The translations under genes were made by a program, and so were the position numbers. DNA of 36,236 bases from Microbacteriaceae bacterium. Its GTDB lineage: Bacteria; Actinomycetota; Actinomycetes; Actinomycetales; Microbacteriaceae. The notes below the pieces were generated by a model. It was not told the DNA's origin. It did not search any database and was given only the letters and a program-made list of their open reading frames with translations. The stretch spans positions 1 through 36,236 of the forward strand of contig JAODMG010000167.1 of the NCBI GenBank assembly GCA_025464895.1. Direction: 5' to 3'. Of this stretch, positions 7,039-15,210 are shown piece by piece (within the stretch, counting starts at the first letter, position 1; every line of letters begins with the position of its first letter).

Positions 7039-8784
7039 TCAGGCCAGCAGCTCCCGCATCGCCGCATCCAGCGCGGCAACCGTCCGATCCGCATTGTTGC
7101 GCCGTTCGGCCGCCGTGCCGTCGGTGCTCGACGCGTCGATGTAGACCTTGAGCTTCGGCTCCGTGCCGCTCGGACGCAGGATAACCCTGGAGCCGTCGGC
7201 CAGCCAGATGCGCAGGATGTCGCCTGGGGGAAACTCCTCGAAACCGTCGGAGAAGTCGTCGATCCGATCCACCCGCGATTCGCCGATCGAGGCCGGCGGA
7301 TTCTGCCGGATGCGGTTCATGATCCGCGGGATCTCGGCGAGGTCGGTCATCCGGAGCGAGATCTGCGACGACGCATACGCGCCGAATTTCTCGGCGAAGG
7401 CCGTCTCGTGATCGGCGAAGGTCCTGCCGGACAGCGCCAGGTCTGCCATCAGGCCGAGGAACTCGACCGCGGCCGAAATGCCATCCTTGTCGCGCACCTT
7501 CTCGGGGTCGACCAGGTAGCCGAGCGCCTCCTCGTAGCCGTAGACGAGGCCGGGGACGCGAGAAACCCACTTGAACCCGGTGAGAGTATCGGCGTAGTCC
7601 AGTCGGTACCGGCGTGCGATCTCCTTCAACGCCGGTGAGCTGACGATGGATGCCGCGAGGATACCGTCCGCCGCACTGCCATGATTGCCCGCCGCCGCCA
7701 CCCGCTCGGCGATCCGCCAGCCGAGCAGGGAGCCGACCTCGTTCCCGCTGAGGCGCCGCCAGCCGCCGGCATCGGGGACCGCGACGGCCAGCCGGTCCGC
7801 GTCTGGATCGTTGGCGATGATGACATCAGCACCGGCCTCGGTCGCGGTCGCGATGGCGAGGTCCATCGCGCCGGGCTCTTCCGGGTTCGGGAAGGCCACA
7901 GTGTGGAAGGTCGGATCGGGGTTGATCTGCTCCGTGACGACGATCGGCGGGCCGAAACCGGCCGCGGCGAACACCCGGCTGGCCGTCTCCCATCCGACCC
8001 CGTGCATCGCGGTATAGACGAAGCGTAGCTCGGTCCTGGACCGGGACGCCGCACTGGACAAGGACGCCGTATTGGCGATCGCCGCGGTGAGACGGACGTA
8101 CTCGTCGAGCACATCCTCCCCGGCGACTTCGTATTCCGCTCGAGGCATGTCGAGCACATTGCGGCTCGTTGCCACCGCCAGGATCTGGTGCGCGATCTCG
8201 GCGTCGGCCGGCGGAACGATCTGCGAGCCGTGGTCGTCTCCGCCCAGGTAGACCTTGTAGCCGTTGTCCTGCGGCGGGTTGTGGGACGCGGTCACCATGA
8301 CGCCGGCGCTCGTGCGGAGGTGCCGCACCGCGAAGGCGAGCACCGGTGTCGGCAGAAGTCGGGGGAGCAGGATCGCGCGCACACCGGCGCCGGCCATGAT
8401 CTCGGCCGTGTCGGTGGCGAATATTCGCGAGTTCTTGCGGCCGTCGTAGCCGATCACCACAGATGGCGTGCGGCCCTTCTCCAGGAGATAGGCGGCGAGG
8501 CCGGCGGCGGCCTGCGACACCAGCACGCGGTTCATCCGGTTCGGACCGGCCTCGATCCGGCCGCGGAGTCCCGCGGTTCCGAACTCGAGTCTCTCGTCGA
8601 AGCGCGACCGCAACTCGGTCACCGCTGAAGCGTTGTCGGCCTTCGCGCTTGCCAGCAGTGCGTCGAGTTCTGCGCGGGTCTCGGCATCCGGATCCTGCGC
8701 GCGCCAGGCCTGCACCCGTTCGAACAGGTCGGCGCTGTCGCTTGGTCGCGTTTCGGGAGAGCCGGTCTCAACCGCCTCGCTCAC
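7039..8784 (-). CDS. PGM2-like phosphosugar mutase, probable phosphopentomutase
   Basis: This is an alpha-D-phosphohexomutase superfamily enzyme of 581 residues, the length of the PGM2 branch, which includes enzymes active on ribose-1-phosphate and deoxyribose-1-phosphate. Ser167 in 'TASHNPPQDNGYKVY' is the phosphoserine. The magnesium loop 'NDPDADRLA', the sugar loop 'YGYEEALGY' and the phosphate-binding 'RPSGTEPKLKVY' follow in the expected order. The GTG start at 8784 overlaps the stop of the purine-nucleoside phosphorylase gene (GTGA), so the two are coupled. That coupling makes pentose-1-phosphate the likely substrate: the product of phosphorolysis is passed directly to a mutase giving the 5-phosphate. 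The open frame extends to 9825 but runs through PNP out of frame. Phosphomannomutase or phosphoglucomutase activity remains possible. Confidence 0.9.
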   Translation of the reverse strand: MSEAVETGSPETRPSDSADLFERVQAWRAQDPDAETRAELDALLASAKADNASAVTELRSRFDERLEFGTAGLRGRIEAGPNRMNRVLVSQAAAGLAAYLLEKGRTPSVVIGYDGRKNSRIFATDTAEIMAGAGVRAILLPRLLPTPVLAFAVRHLRTSAGVMVTASHNPPQDNGYKVYLGGDDHGSQIVPPADAEIAHQILAVATSRNVLDMPRAEYEVAGEDVLDEYVRLTAAIANTASLSSAASRSRTELRFVYTAMHGVGWETASRVFAAAGFGPPIVVTEQINPDPTFHTVAFPNPEEPGAMDLAIATATEAGADVIIANDPDADRLAVAVPDAGGWRRLSGNEVGSLLGWRIAERVAAAGNHGSAADGILAASIVSSPALKEIARRYRLDYADTLTGFKWVSRVPGLVYGYEEALGYLVDPEKVRDKDGISAAVEFLGLMADLALSGRTFADHETAFAEKFGAYASSQISLRMTDLAEIPRIMNRIRQNPPASIGESRVDRIDDFSDGFEEFPPGDILRIWLADGSRVILRPSGTEPKLKVYIDASSTDGTAAERRNNADRTVAALDAAMRELLA

Positions 8785-9614
8785 AGTTCGGCCACGATTT
8801 TCGCGAGCAGGGCGCTGATCACCGGTTCGGCCGTCCGGCCGGCGTCGATCACTTCGCCGTGGCTGAGCGGTGTCTTCTGGATGCCGGCCGCGAGGTTCGT
8901 GATGAGCGAGAGGCCCAGCACCTCCATGCCGGACTGGCGTGCCGCGATCGCCTCGAGCGCGGTGGACATCCCGACGATGTGGCCGCCGATCGCCTTCGCC
9001 ATCTGCACCTCGGCCGGGGTCTCGTAGTGCGGCCCGCGGTTCTGCACGTACACGCCCTCGTCGAGGCTCGGGTCGACCCCCCGCGCGATCTCGCGCAGGC
9101 GCGCGGAATACAGGTCGGTCAGATCGATGAAGGTCGCGCCCTCGAGCGGCGAGTCGCCGGTGAGGTTGATGTGGTCGCTGATCAGCACGGGGGTGCCGGG
9201 AGTCCAGCTCTTGCGGATGCCGCCCGCGCCGTTGGTGAGGACCATCACCCTCGCGCCGGCCGCGGCCGCGGTTCGCACGCTGTGTACGACGCGGCGCACA
9301 CCGTGGTTCTCGTAGTAGTGGGTGCGAGCCCCGATCACGAGCGCGCGCTTGCCGTTCGGGAGGAGGATCGACCGCAGCGAACCGACGTGTCCGGCCAGCG
9401 CCGGCGCGCTGAATCCGCTGATCTCGGTCGCCGGGATGGTGGCGGTCGTATCGCCGATGAGATCGGCCGCCTTCGCCCAGCCGCTGCCGAGGGTGAGGGC
9501 AATGTCGTGCCTGGCCACCCCGGTGATTAGCGTGATCTCGGCCGCGGCCATTGCGGCGATTTCGAATGGGTCGGCGGCGGGATCGTCCAGGGGATTCGGC
9601 TGCGTCGTTGACAT
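8781..9614 (-). CDS. Purine-nucleoside phosphorylase (trimeric type)
   Basis: This enzyme phosphorolyses inosine, guanosine and their deoxy forms to base plus (deoxy)ribose-1-phosphate. At 277 residues it shows the trimeric PNP family motifs: 'LTLGSGW' (phosphate-binding Gly/Ser), 'GARTHYYENHG', 'VLTNGAGGI', 'YVQNRGPHYETPAE' with the purine-contacting Glu and a following 'GMSTALEAIAAR', and 'SLITNLAAGI' with the Asn that binds N7/O6. It uses ATG 9614, with a -10-like hexamer six bases upstream. It is the first gene of a two-gene operon with the phosphosugar mutase and takes the inosine made by Add. Low-molecular-weight PNPs usually do not cleave adenosine, which fits the presence of add. Confidence 0.93.
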   Translation of the reverse strand: MSTTQPNPLDDPAADPFEIAAMAAAEITLITGVARHDIALTLGSGWAKAADLIGDTTATIPATEISGFSAPALAGHVGSLRSILLPNGKRALVIGARTHYYENHGVRRVVHSVRTAAAAGARVMVLTNGAGGIRKSWTPGTPVLISDHINLTGDSPLEGATFIDLTDLYSARLREIARGVDPSLDEGVYVQNRGPHYETPAEVQMAKAIGGHIVGMSTALEAIAARQSGMEVLGLSLITNLAAGIQKTPLSHGEVIDAGRTAEPVISALLAKIVAEL

Positions 9615-9626
9615 CCGTACACTCTA
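9615..9626 (-). promoter_or_regulatory. Candidate leaderless promoter of the PNP-mutase operon
   Basis: On the minus strand TAGAGT (9626 down to 9621) ends six bases before the ATG at 9614. This places the predicted transcript start on the start codon. No Shine-Dalgarno is seen and no convincing -35 is found. Confidence 0.5.
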
Positions 9627-9663
9627 ATTCTCCGGGGCCGTCCTGGGGCCGATTCCCTCGTCC

Positions 9664-9765
9664 CGAAAACGCAGGAGCCTTCTTCCGAAAACGCAGGAGA
9701 TCGGGCCGATCCGGCGAGATAGTCCCACCCCGTGCCCGTTCGGGGCTAAATCTCCTGCGTTTTCG
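9664..9765. repeat. Three copies of a 14-16-bp repeat (two direct, one inverted) between PNP and lpdA
   Basis: cgaaaacgcaggag is present at 9664-9677. A longer copy cgaaaacgcaggagat lies at 9686-9701, and its perfect 16-base reverse complement at 9750-9765. The palindrome gttttcgaaaac (9759-9770) overlaps the last copy. The repeats sit between two divergent genes, so a simple terminator role is unlikely. Operator, DNA-structuring element or remnant of a small mobile repeat are options. Confidence 0.8.
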
Positions 9766-9823
9766 AAAACCCGCCGAGGGGTGCCAGGTTGGTGCGGCAT
9801 CCGCGCTAGGCAAGAATGGTGGC

Positions 9824-11260
9824 ATGGCCTATGAATTCGAGCGAAAACAGCGCATTGCAATTCTCGGGGGAGGGCCAGGCGGCTACGAAGCTGCACTCAC
9901 CGGCGCCCAGCTCGGCGCCGAGGTCACCCTTGTCGAGCGCGTCGGCGTCGGCGGATCCGCCGTGCTGACGGATGTCGTTCCGTCGAAGACCCTCATAGCC
10001 ACGGCAGGCGCGGCCGGGGCGATCGGGGAGGCAACCGATCTCGGCGTGCAGTTCTTCACGAAAGGTGACGCGGGCAGGCCGGTGCGGCCGCAGGTCACCG
10101 TGAACCTCGCCGCGGTCAACCAGCGGCTGCTTCGCCTCGCGCGCCAACAGTCGGAAGACATGAAGTCGCAGCTGATCAAAGCCGGGGTGACCATCGTGCA
10201 GGGGGAGGGCCGCCTCGACGGTCCGAGCCGGATCGTGGTCGCGACCGGCAAGGGCAAGGGTGCGACCGACTTCGACGAAATCGACGCGGACACCATTGTG
10301 ATCTCGGTCGGTGCGAGTCCTCGTATCCTGCCATCGGCAACGCCCGACGGTGAGCGGATCCTGACCTGGACCCAGCTCTACGGGCTCGAGGAGACCCCTG
10401 AGCACCTGATCGTCGTCGGGTCCGGCGTCACCGGCGCGGAGTTCGCGTCGGCGTACACTGCCCTCGGATCGAAGGTCACCCTCATTTCCAGCCGCGACCA
10501 GGTCCTCCCGGGCGAGGATGCGGATGCGGCACGGGTGATCGAGGATGTCTTCAAGCGCAACGGGATGACCGTGCTGTCGAAGTCCCGCGCCGAATCGATC
10601 AAGCGCACCAAGGATGGCGTGGTCGCGACGCTCTCCGACGGCCAGACCGTCGAAGGCAGCCATTGCCTGATGGCGGTCGGATCGATCCCGAACACCGCGG
10701 GAATCGGGCTGGAGGAGGTCGGGGTGCAGCTGACCGAGACCGGTCACATCCGGGTGAACCGGGTCGCCCGCACCTCGATGCCGAGCATCTATGCCGCCGG
10801 TGACTGCTCGGACTTCCTGCCGCTGGCATCCGTCGCCTCGATGCAGGGGCGCACGGCGGTGTTCCACTCGATGGGAGATGCGGTCAACCCGGTGGAGCTG
10901 CGAAATGTCACGTCGAACATTTTCACCCAGCCCGAGATCGCCACGGTCGGCTGGTCGCAGAAACAGATCGAGGATGGCATCGCCCAGGGCGACATCTACA
11001 AACTGCCGCTGGCATCCAACCCTCGGGCGAAGATGATGGGCATCAAGGACGGGTTCGTGAAACTGTTCGCGCGCACCGGCTCCGGTACCGTTATCGGCGG
11101 GGTGATCGTCGCCCCGAACGCCTCGGAGCTGATCGCTACGATCGCGCTCGCCGTCGAGCACCGTCTCACAGTCGACCAGCTGGCCCAGGCCTTCCCGGTG
11201 TACCCGTCGCTCACCGGCAGCATCACTGATGCCGCGCGCGCGATGCACATCGTCCACTAG
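9824..11260 (+). CDS. lpdA: LpdA-type NAD(P)H:quinone reductase (lipoamide dehydrogenase homologue)
   Basis: This is a flavoprotein of the pyridine-nucleotide disulfide oxidoreductase family, 478 residues. The N-terminal FAD-binding 'ILGGGPGGYEAAL' (residues 13-25) and a second Rossmann motif, 'VVGSGVTGAEFAS', for NAD(P)H are clear, as is 'YAAGDCSDFLPLASVA' for FAD and the C-terminal dimerisation domain. Where true lipoamide dehydrogenases have the redox pair in CLNVGC, this protein reads 'AVLTDVVPSK' with no cysteine, exactly the arrangement of mycobacterial LpdA (Rv3303c). It therefore cannot do dithiol chemistry and is more likely a quinone reductase. ATG 9824 is chosen because it places FAD binding at the usual distance; the frame is open further up through the repeats. 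AAGAAT ends six bases before the ATG. It is monocistronic. Confidence 0.9.
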   Translation: MAYEFERKQRIAILGGGPGGYEAALTGAQLGAEVTLVERVGVGGSAVLTDVVPSKTLIATAGAAGAIGEATDLGVQFFTKGDAGRPVRPQVTVNLAAVNQRLLRLARQQSEDMKSQLIKAGVTIVQGEGRLDGPSRIVVATGKGKGATDFDEIDADTIVISVGASPRILPSATPDGERILTWTQLYGLEETPEHLIVVGSGVTGAEFASAYTALGSKVTLISSRDQVLPGEDADAARVIEDVFKRNGMTVLSKSRAESIKRTKDGVVATLSDGQTVEGSHCLMAVGSIPNTAGIGLEEVGVQLTETGHIRVNRVARTSMPSIYAAGDCSDFLPLASVASMQGRTAVFHSMGDAVNPVELRNVTSNIFTQPEIATVGWSQKQIEDGIAQGDIYKLPLASNPRAKMMGIKDGFVKLFARTGSGTVIGGVIVAPNASELIATIALAVEHRLTVDQLAQAFPVYPSLTGSITDAARAMHIVH

Positions 11261-11290
11261 CGGTACGGCGGCTCTCCGAACGCCGAAGTC

Positions 11291-11360
11291 GTCGGTGCGC
11301 CGTTTTGTTGTCGGTGCGCCGTTTCCAACCGGCGCGCTGACAATAAGTCGGCGCACTGAT
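11291..11360. repeat. 70-bp FFRR repeat element, left copy
   Basis: The element consists of two forward units (gtcggtgcgccgtttt at 11291, gtcggtgcgccgttt at 11310-11324) followed by two reverse units (aaccggcgcgctgac at 11327-11341, cggcgcactgat at 11349-11360). It aligns without gaps to bases 12533-12602 with 54 of 70 positions identical. It lies between lpdA and the AbiEi/DUF559 gene. The rest of the 11261-11496 gap shows no gene; GTG 11476 is an alternative start for the next gene. Confidence 0.8.
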
Positions 11361-11496
11361 GGCGAGGCTCGCGTCGGCTCGATGCGGCGGACGACCCCCC
11401 CAACCTCGACTCCGCAACATCCGGGGTGACGCCGCGCTATCCACAGAACGCCGGATCGACGTCGAGACACAGCGCGTGGGGGCCGACGATGGACGG

Positions 11497-12570
11497 ATGT
11501 CCGACCCGGTAGCCCTCGAATGGCGCGACAACGTCATCCTCACCCGGGACCTCGTGGTGCCCGGAGATCGCGCGGAGTTCTTTCGGCGAGTGCGACGGCG
11601 CGAATTCGTGCCGATTTTCCGGGGTGTCTTCGTTCGGGCGGAGCGCTGGAGCTCACTCGGCAACGATGAACGCTACCGAGCACGGGTGAAGGCCGCCGCG
11701 GCCTCCGCCGATTGTGAGGTAATCCCGGCACCCACGGACGCCTCGGGCTCCGCGGCATCTGCGATCTCGGTTGACGAAAGGCCGGTTTTCTCGAACCATT
11801 CCGCGGCGGCGCTCTGGCGGCTGGCGTGGATCGGCGACTGGCCGAAACGGGCCCATACTGTAGAGCCGATCGCGGCGGGCGGCCGGTCGAACGCGATGTT
11901 CATCCGGCACACTAGTGGTGTTCCTGACGATCGAGTTGAGATCGACGGCCTCGAAGTCACCGCGCTCGCGCGGACGGTGGTCGATCTGGCCAGGACCGAG
12001 TCATTCGGACGGGCCGTCACTCTCGCCGATTCCGCGCTTCGTCGAACGCTTCACCCCATCGAGGGTGTTCCCCGCACCCTCTTGACCAGGGCAGACCTCG
12101 AGGGAGAGCTCGACCGCATTCCCTTGCGCCACGGTTCGGCCAGGGCGCGCAACGTGATCGAGTTCGCGGATGGGGCGGCGGATCGACCCGGCGAGTCCAT
12201 GAGCCGGGTGAGCATGCGAGTGGCTGGGCTTCCACCGCCGCAATTGCAGGTCGAGCTGGTCGGTGCAAGCGGACGGATCTGGACTGTCGACTTCTGGTGG
12301 CCGTCTGTGAACCTCATCGGCGAGTTCGACGGCAAGCACAAGTACATGGAGGCCGAGTTTCTGCGTGGTCGAACCCCGCAACAAGTGGTCTACGACGAAA
12401 AGATGCGGGAGGACGACCTGCGGGCGGCCGGTTACCGCGTGAGTCGCTGGCCGTGGAAGGTGGCGCTATCGCCCGGCGCTGCTGCGCGACACGTTGGTCG
12501 CAGCCGGGCTGCGGTAGTAGCACCCGCGATCCGTCAATGCGCCGGTTTGTTATCAGTGCGTGGTTTGTAA
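11497..12570 (+). CDS. AbiEi-type N-domain plus DUF559 nuclease-like protein; 3' end probably frameshifted
   Basis: This belongs to a common actinobacterial family that joins an AbiEi-like winged-helix N-domain (pattern '..EFVPIFRGVFVRAERW', then 'FSNHSAAALWRL' and 'DGLEVTALARTVVDLAR') to a C-terminal DUF559/Vsr-like PD-(D/E)xK domain. Candidate nuclease residues are Asp265 in 'VDFWW', Glu276 in 'GEFDGK' and Lys280. Past residue 320 the frame reads atypical sequence and runs into the right-hand repeat, stopping at 12570. In the +1 frame from base 12470 the DNA encodes 'RPALLRDTLVAAGLR' and stops at 12515-12517, the expected family ending. A one-base insertion near 12450-12470 is therefore likely; the undisrupted protein would be 339 residues. 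The start is ATG 11497; GTG 11476 is possible. Role unknown: solitary antitoxin-like regulator or nuclease. No toxin gene is adjacent. Confidence 0.68.
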   Translation: MSDPVALEWRDNVILTRDLVVPGDRAEFFRRVRRREFVPIFRGVFVRAERWSSLGNDERYRARVKAAAASADCEVIPAPTDASGSAASAISVDERPVFSNHSAAALWRLAWIGDWPKRAHTVEPIAAGGRSNAMFIRHTSGVPDDRVEIDGLEVTALARTVVDLARTESFGRAVTLADSALRRTLHPIEGVPRTLLTRADLEGELDRIPLRHGSARARNVIEFADGAADRPGESMSRVSMRVAGLPPPQLQVELVGASGRIWTVDFWWPSVNLIGEFDGKHKYMEAEFLRGRTPQQVVYDEKMREDDLRAAGYRVSRWPWKVALSPGAAARHVGRSRAAVVAPAIRQCAGLLSVRGL

Positions 12571-12602
12571 CCGGCGCATTGATGACAAACCGGCGCACTG
12601 AT
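12533..12602. repeat. 70-bp FFRR repeat element, right copy
   Basis: It has the same architecture as 11291-11360: forward units at 12533-12550 (gtcaatgcgccggtttgt) and 12552-12568, reverse units at 12569-12583 and 12585-12602 (acaaaccggcgcactgat). It lies in direct orientation to the left copy. Its first half encodes the last residues of the frameshifted DUF559 frame. It sits between that gene and the convergent carboxylase gene. A 10-bp palindrome, ggcagctgcc, follows at 12635-12644. Confidence 0.8.
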
Positions 12603-12660
12603 GGACGATGCGGGGCAGCGACGCAGGAGCGGCGGGCAGCTGCCGCGTCGGCCCGCAGCG

Positions 12661-14412
12661 TTACACGATGTTGAGTAGCAGGTGACCGGATGACACGGTC
12701 GCGCCGACCGAGGCGCTCACGTTGGCGATCGTTCCGTCCTTGTGTGCGGTGATCGGCTGTTCCATCTTCATCGCCTCGAGCACCAGGATCAGGTCGCCCT
12801 TGACGACCTTGTCCCCCTCGGCGACGGACAGCTTGACGACCGTCGCCTGCATCGGTGCCTTCACCGAGTCTCCAGTGGCGGTGACGACGGTGTTCGCGCC
12901 ACCGCGACGGCGAGGGGCTGGACTCGCCGCGGAGGCCGAGCCGGCGGTCAGCCTGGCCGGCAGCGAGACCTCGATCCGCTTTCCGTCGACCTCGACGACG
13001 ACGCTGTGGCGGGGAACGGATGGGCTCTGCGGCTCGAGCTCTCCGCTCCACGGCTCGATGGTGTTGACGAATTCGGTCTCGATCCAGCGGGTGTACACGC
13101 CGAACGAGTCGGTCGAGGTGAACGCCGGATCGCGCACGATCGCGCGGTGGAACGGGAGCACCGTCGGCAGGCCCGCGACCTCGAACTCATCGAGGGCGCG
13201 CCGGGACCGTTCGAGGGCGTCAGCGCGGGAGGAGCCGGTCACGATGAGTTTGGCCAGTAGCGAGTCGAATGCCCCGCTGATGACGTCTCCGGTCGTGACC
13301 CCGCTGTCGACGCGTACGCCGGGGCCACCCGGCATCCGCAGCACGTGCACCGGGCCGGGGGACGGCAGGAAGTTCAGTCCAGGGTCTTCTCCGTTGATGC
13401 GGAATTCGAAGGAGTGGCCGCGGGGCACGGGATCGTCGTACTCGAGGCGTCCGCCTTCTGCGAGCCGGAACTGCTCGCGAACCAGGTCGATGCCGGTGAT
13501 CTCCTCGGACACCGGATGCTCGACCTGCAGTCGCGTATTCACCTCGAGGAATGAGATGGTGCCGTCGCGGGCCACCAGGAACTCGCAGGTGCCGGCGCCG
13601 AGATAGCCGACCTCGCGGAGGATCGCCTTCGACGAGCTGTACAGCAGTTCGTTCTGCTCGTTGGTGAGGAACGGCGCCGGCGCTTCCTCGACCAGCTTCT
13701 GGTGGCGACGTTGCAGCGAGCAGTCGCGGGTCGAGATGACGACGACATTGCCGTAGGCGTCGGCGAGGCACTGGGTCTCGACGTGGCGCGGCTGGTCGAG
13801 GTACGTCTCGACGCAGCACTCGCCTCGGCCGAACGCGGCGATGGCCTCTCGGGTCGCCGACTCGAACAGCTCCGGGATCTCCTCGCGAGTGCGGGCGACC
13901 TTGAGTCCACGGCCGCCGCCGCCGAAAGCGGCCTTGATCGCCACCGGGAGTCCGTGGGTGTCGACGAAGTCGAGGACTTCGGATGCACCGGAAACCGGGT
14001 TCAGGGTTCCGGGGGCAAGCGGTGCCCCGACTTTCTCGGCGATGTGCCTCGCCGACACCTTGTCGCCGAGCTTCTCGATGGCGTCGGGCGAAGGGCCGAT
14101 CCAGATAAGGCCTGCGTTGATCACGGCTCGCGCGAATTCGGCGTTCTCGGCCAGGAAGCCGTAGCCGGGGTGCACGGCATCCGCCCCCGATCGCCTGGCG
14201 ACGGAGAGGATCTTGTCGATGACGAGGTAGGTGTCCGCGCTGGTCGCCCCGTCGAGGGCGTATGCCTCGTCGGCGAGCCTGACGTGCCTGGCATCCCGAT
14301 CCTGGTCGGCGTAGACGGCGACGGAGGCGATCCCGCTGTCTCGTGCTGCCCGGATGACGCGGACGGCGATTTCACCGCGATTGGCGATCAGGACCTTCGT
14401 GATGCGGGGCAT
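12661..14412 (-). CDS. accA: Acyl-CoA carboxylase alpha subunit (biotin carboxylase plus biotin carrier domain)
   Basis: This is the first half-reaction enzyme of acetyl/propionyl-CoA carboxylase: ATP-dependent carboxylation of its own biotin. At 583 residues it is the fused actinobacterial form. It has the biotin-carboxylase N-domain '[17 protein letters not shown]', the ATP-grasp glycine loop '[13 protein letters not shown]', '[16 protein letters not shown]' with metal-binding and catalytic residues, and a C-terminal biotinyl domain with Lys549 in 'LEAMKMEQ'. The start ATG 14412 has AGGGG four bases upstream on the minus strand; TAGGCT lies eight bases before the ATG as an alternative promoter placement. 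maf lies 79 bases upstream in the same direction, and a carboxyltransferase (beta) gene is not in the window. A small palindrome at 12635-12644 lies just beyond the stop. Confidence 0.94.
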   Translation of the reverse strand: MPRITKVLIANRGEIAVRVIRAARDSGIASVAVYADQDRDARHVRLADEAYALDGATSADTYLVIDKILSVARRSGADAVHPGYGFLAENAEFARAVINAGLIWIGPSPDAIEKLGDKVSARHIAEKVGAPLAPGTLNPVSGASEVLDFVDTHGLPVAIKAAFGGGGRGLKVARTREEIPELFESATREAIAAFGRGECCVETYLDQPRHVETQCLADAYGNVVVISTRDCSLQRRHQKLVEEAPAPFLTNEQNELLYSSSKAILREVGYLGAGTCEFLVARDGTISFLEVNTRLQVEHPVSEEITGIDLVREQFRLAEGGRLEYDDPVPRGHSFEFRINGEDPGLNFLPSPGPVHVLRMPGGPGVRVDSGVTTGDVISGAFDSLLAKLIVTGSSRADALERSRRALDEFEVAGLPTVLPFHRAIVRDPAFTSTDSFGVYTRWIETEFVNTIEPWSGELEPQSPSVPRHSVVVEVDGKRIEVSLPARLTAGSASAASPAPRRRGGANTVVTATGDSVKAPMQATVVKLSVAEGDKVVKGDLILVLEAMKMEQPITAHKDGTIANVSASVGATVSSGHLLLNIV

Positions 14413-14491
14413 AGTCCCCTAGCCTATTGGGCGCGGACGCCGGTCATTTGGCACCAACCTCCAAAAATGGCGGATGCCTCGCTGACATCCT

Positions 14492-15136
14492 CTACAACGA
14501 CTGACGATTCCACAGCGACGGCCAACTCACGTCGAATCCGAGGAGCAGCTGGCGCACGACCGCGAGCGACAGGCCGACGACGGCGTGCGGATCGCCCTCG
14601 ATCGCCGCGACGAACGGGCCACCGAGGCTGTCGATTGTGAACGCTCCGGCCACCTTGAGTGGCTCCCCGGTGGCGATGTAGGCGTCGATCTCCTCGTCGC
14701 TGATGTTGTCCGCGAAGGTGACGGCGGAGGTGGAGACGAGACCAGATGCGTCACCGACGCCGCCGCCACGATGGTCGATCACCCAGTGGCCGCTGTGCAG
14801 GTGTCCGGTTCGCCCGCGCTGGAGCAGCCAGCGTTCCCGGGCGACTTCTGGCAGGTGCGGCTTGCCGTAGGTCACGCCGTCCAGTTCGAACGCGGAGTCA
14901 CCGCCGAGGATGAAGCCGTCGATCGGCTCTCCATCGACGAGGCGGCCGACCACGGCTTCCGCCTTCAGCCGGGCGAGCAGTTCGACCATGGCTGGAGCAG
15001 TCATGGGGCGTTCGAGCGAGGCCGCGGCGACCGCGGCATCCTCGTCCACCTCGGACGGGAGCACGATCGGCTCAACCCCCGCCGCGCGGAGGGTGGCGAG
15101 CCTGGCGGGCGATGTCGATGCGAGATACAGCCGCAC
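14492..15136 (-). CDS. maf: Maf-family nucleoside triphosphate pyrophosphatase
   Basis: This housecleaning enzyme hydrolyses non-canonical or modified NTPs to the monophosphate. The Maf/HAM1-fold N-terminal motif 'LASTSPARLATLRAAG' (residues 5-20) with its Ser and Arg, the acidic 'EVDED', the 'GGDSAFELDG' nucleotide-contact region and the later 'ATGEPLKVAGAFTIDSLGG' are all recognisable. The length of 214 residues is normal. The GTG start at 15136 has AGGAG at a suitable distance (minus strand). It lies upstream of the acyl-CoA carboxylase alpha gene, a common actinobacterial neighbourhood, and diverges from the RNA methyltransferase gene with 74 bases between. Confidence 0.92.
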   Translation of the reverse strand: MRLYLASTSPARLATLRAAGVEPIVLPSEVDEDAAVAAASLERPMTAPAMVELLARLKAEAVVGRLVDGEPIDGFILGGDSAFELDGVTYGKPHLPEVARERWLLQRGRTGHLHSGHWVIDHRGGGVGDASGLVSTSAVTFADNISDEEIDAYIATGEPLKVAGAFTIDSLGGPFVAAIEGDPHAVVGLSLAVVRQLLLGFDVSWPSLWNRQSL

Positions 15137-15210
15137 GTGCGCTCCTGTAGTGAGAAAACGGATGCCGCAACGCTAAAGAAGGGGCACGGGAAACGTGCGA
15201 GTCTTGATGG

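Noticed and set aside
8785-9825. N-terminal extension of the phosphosugar mutase frame to 928 residues
   Set aside because: The extra 347 codons run through the PNP gene out of frame and through the intergenic repeats; GTG 8784 with the GTGA overlap gives the normal family length.
11497-12570. A complete AbiE toxin-antitoxin system
   Set aside because: No AbiEii-like nucleotidyltransferase toxin is adjacent; the neighbours are lpdA and the acyl-CoA carboxylase gene.
12314-13051. Minus-strand frame overlapping the carboxylase C-terminus and the right-hand repeat
   Set aside because: It is in another frame of the biotin carboxylase/BCCP gene and has low-complexity composition.
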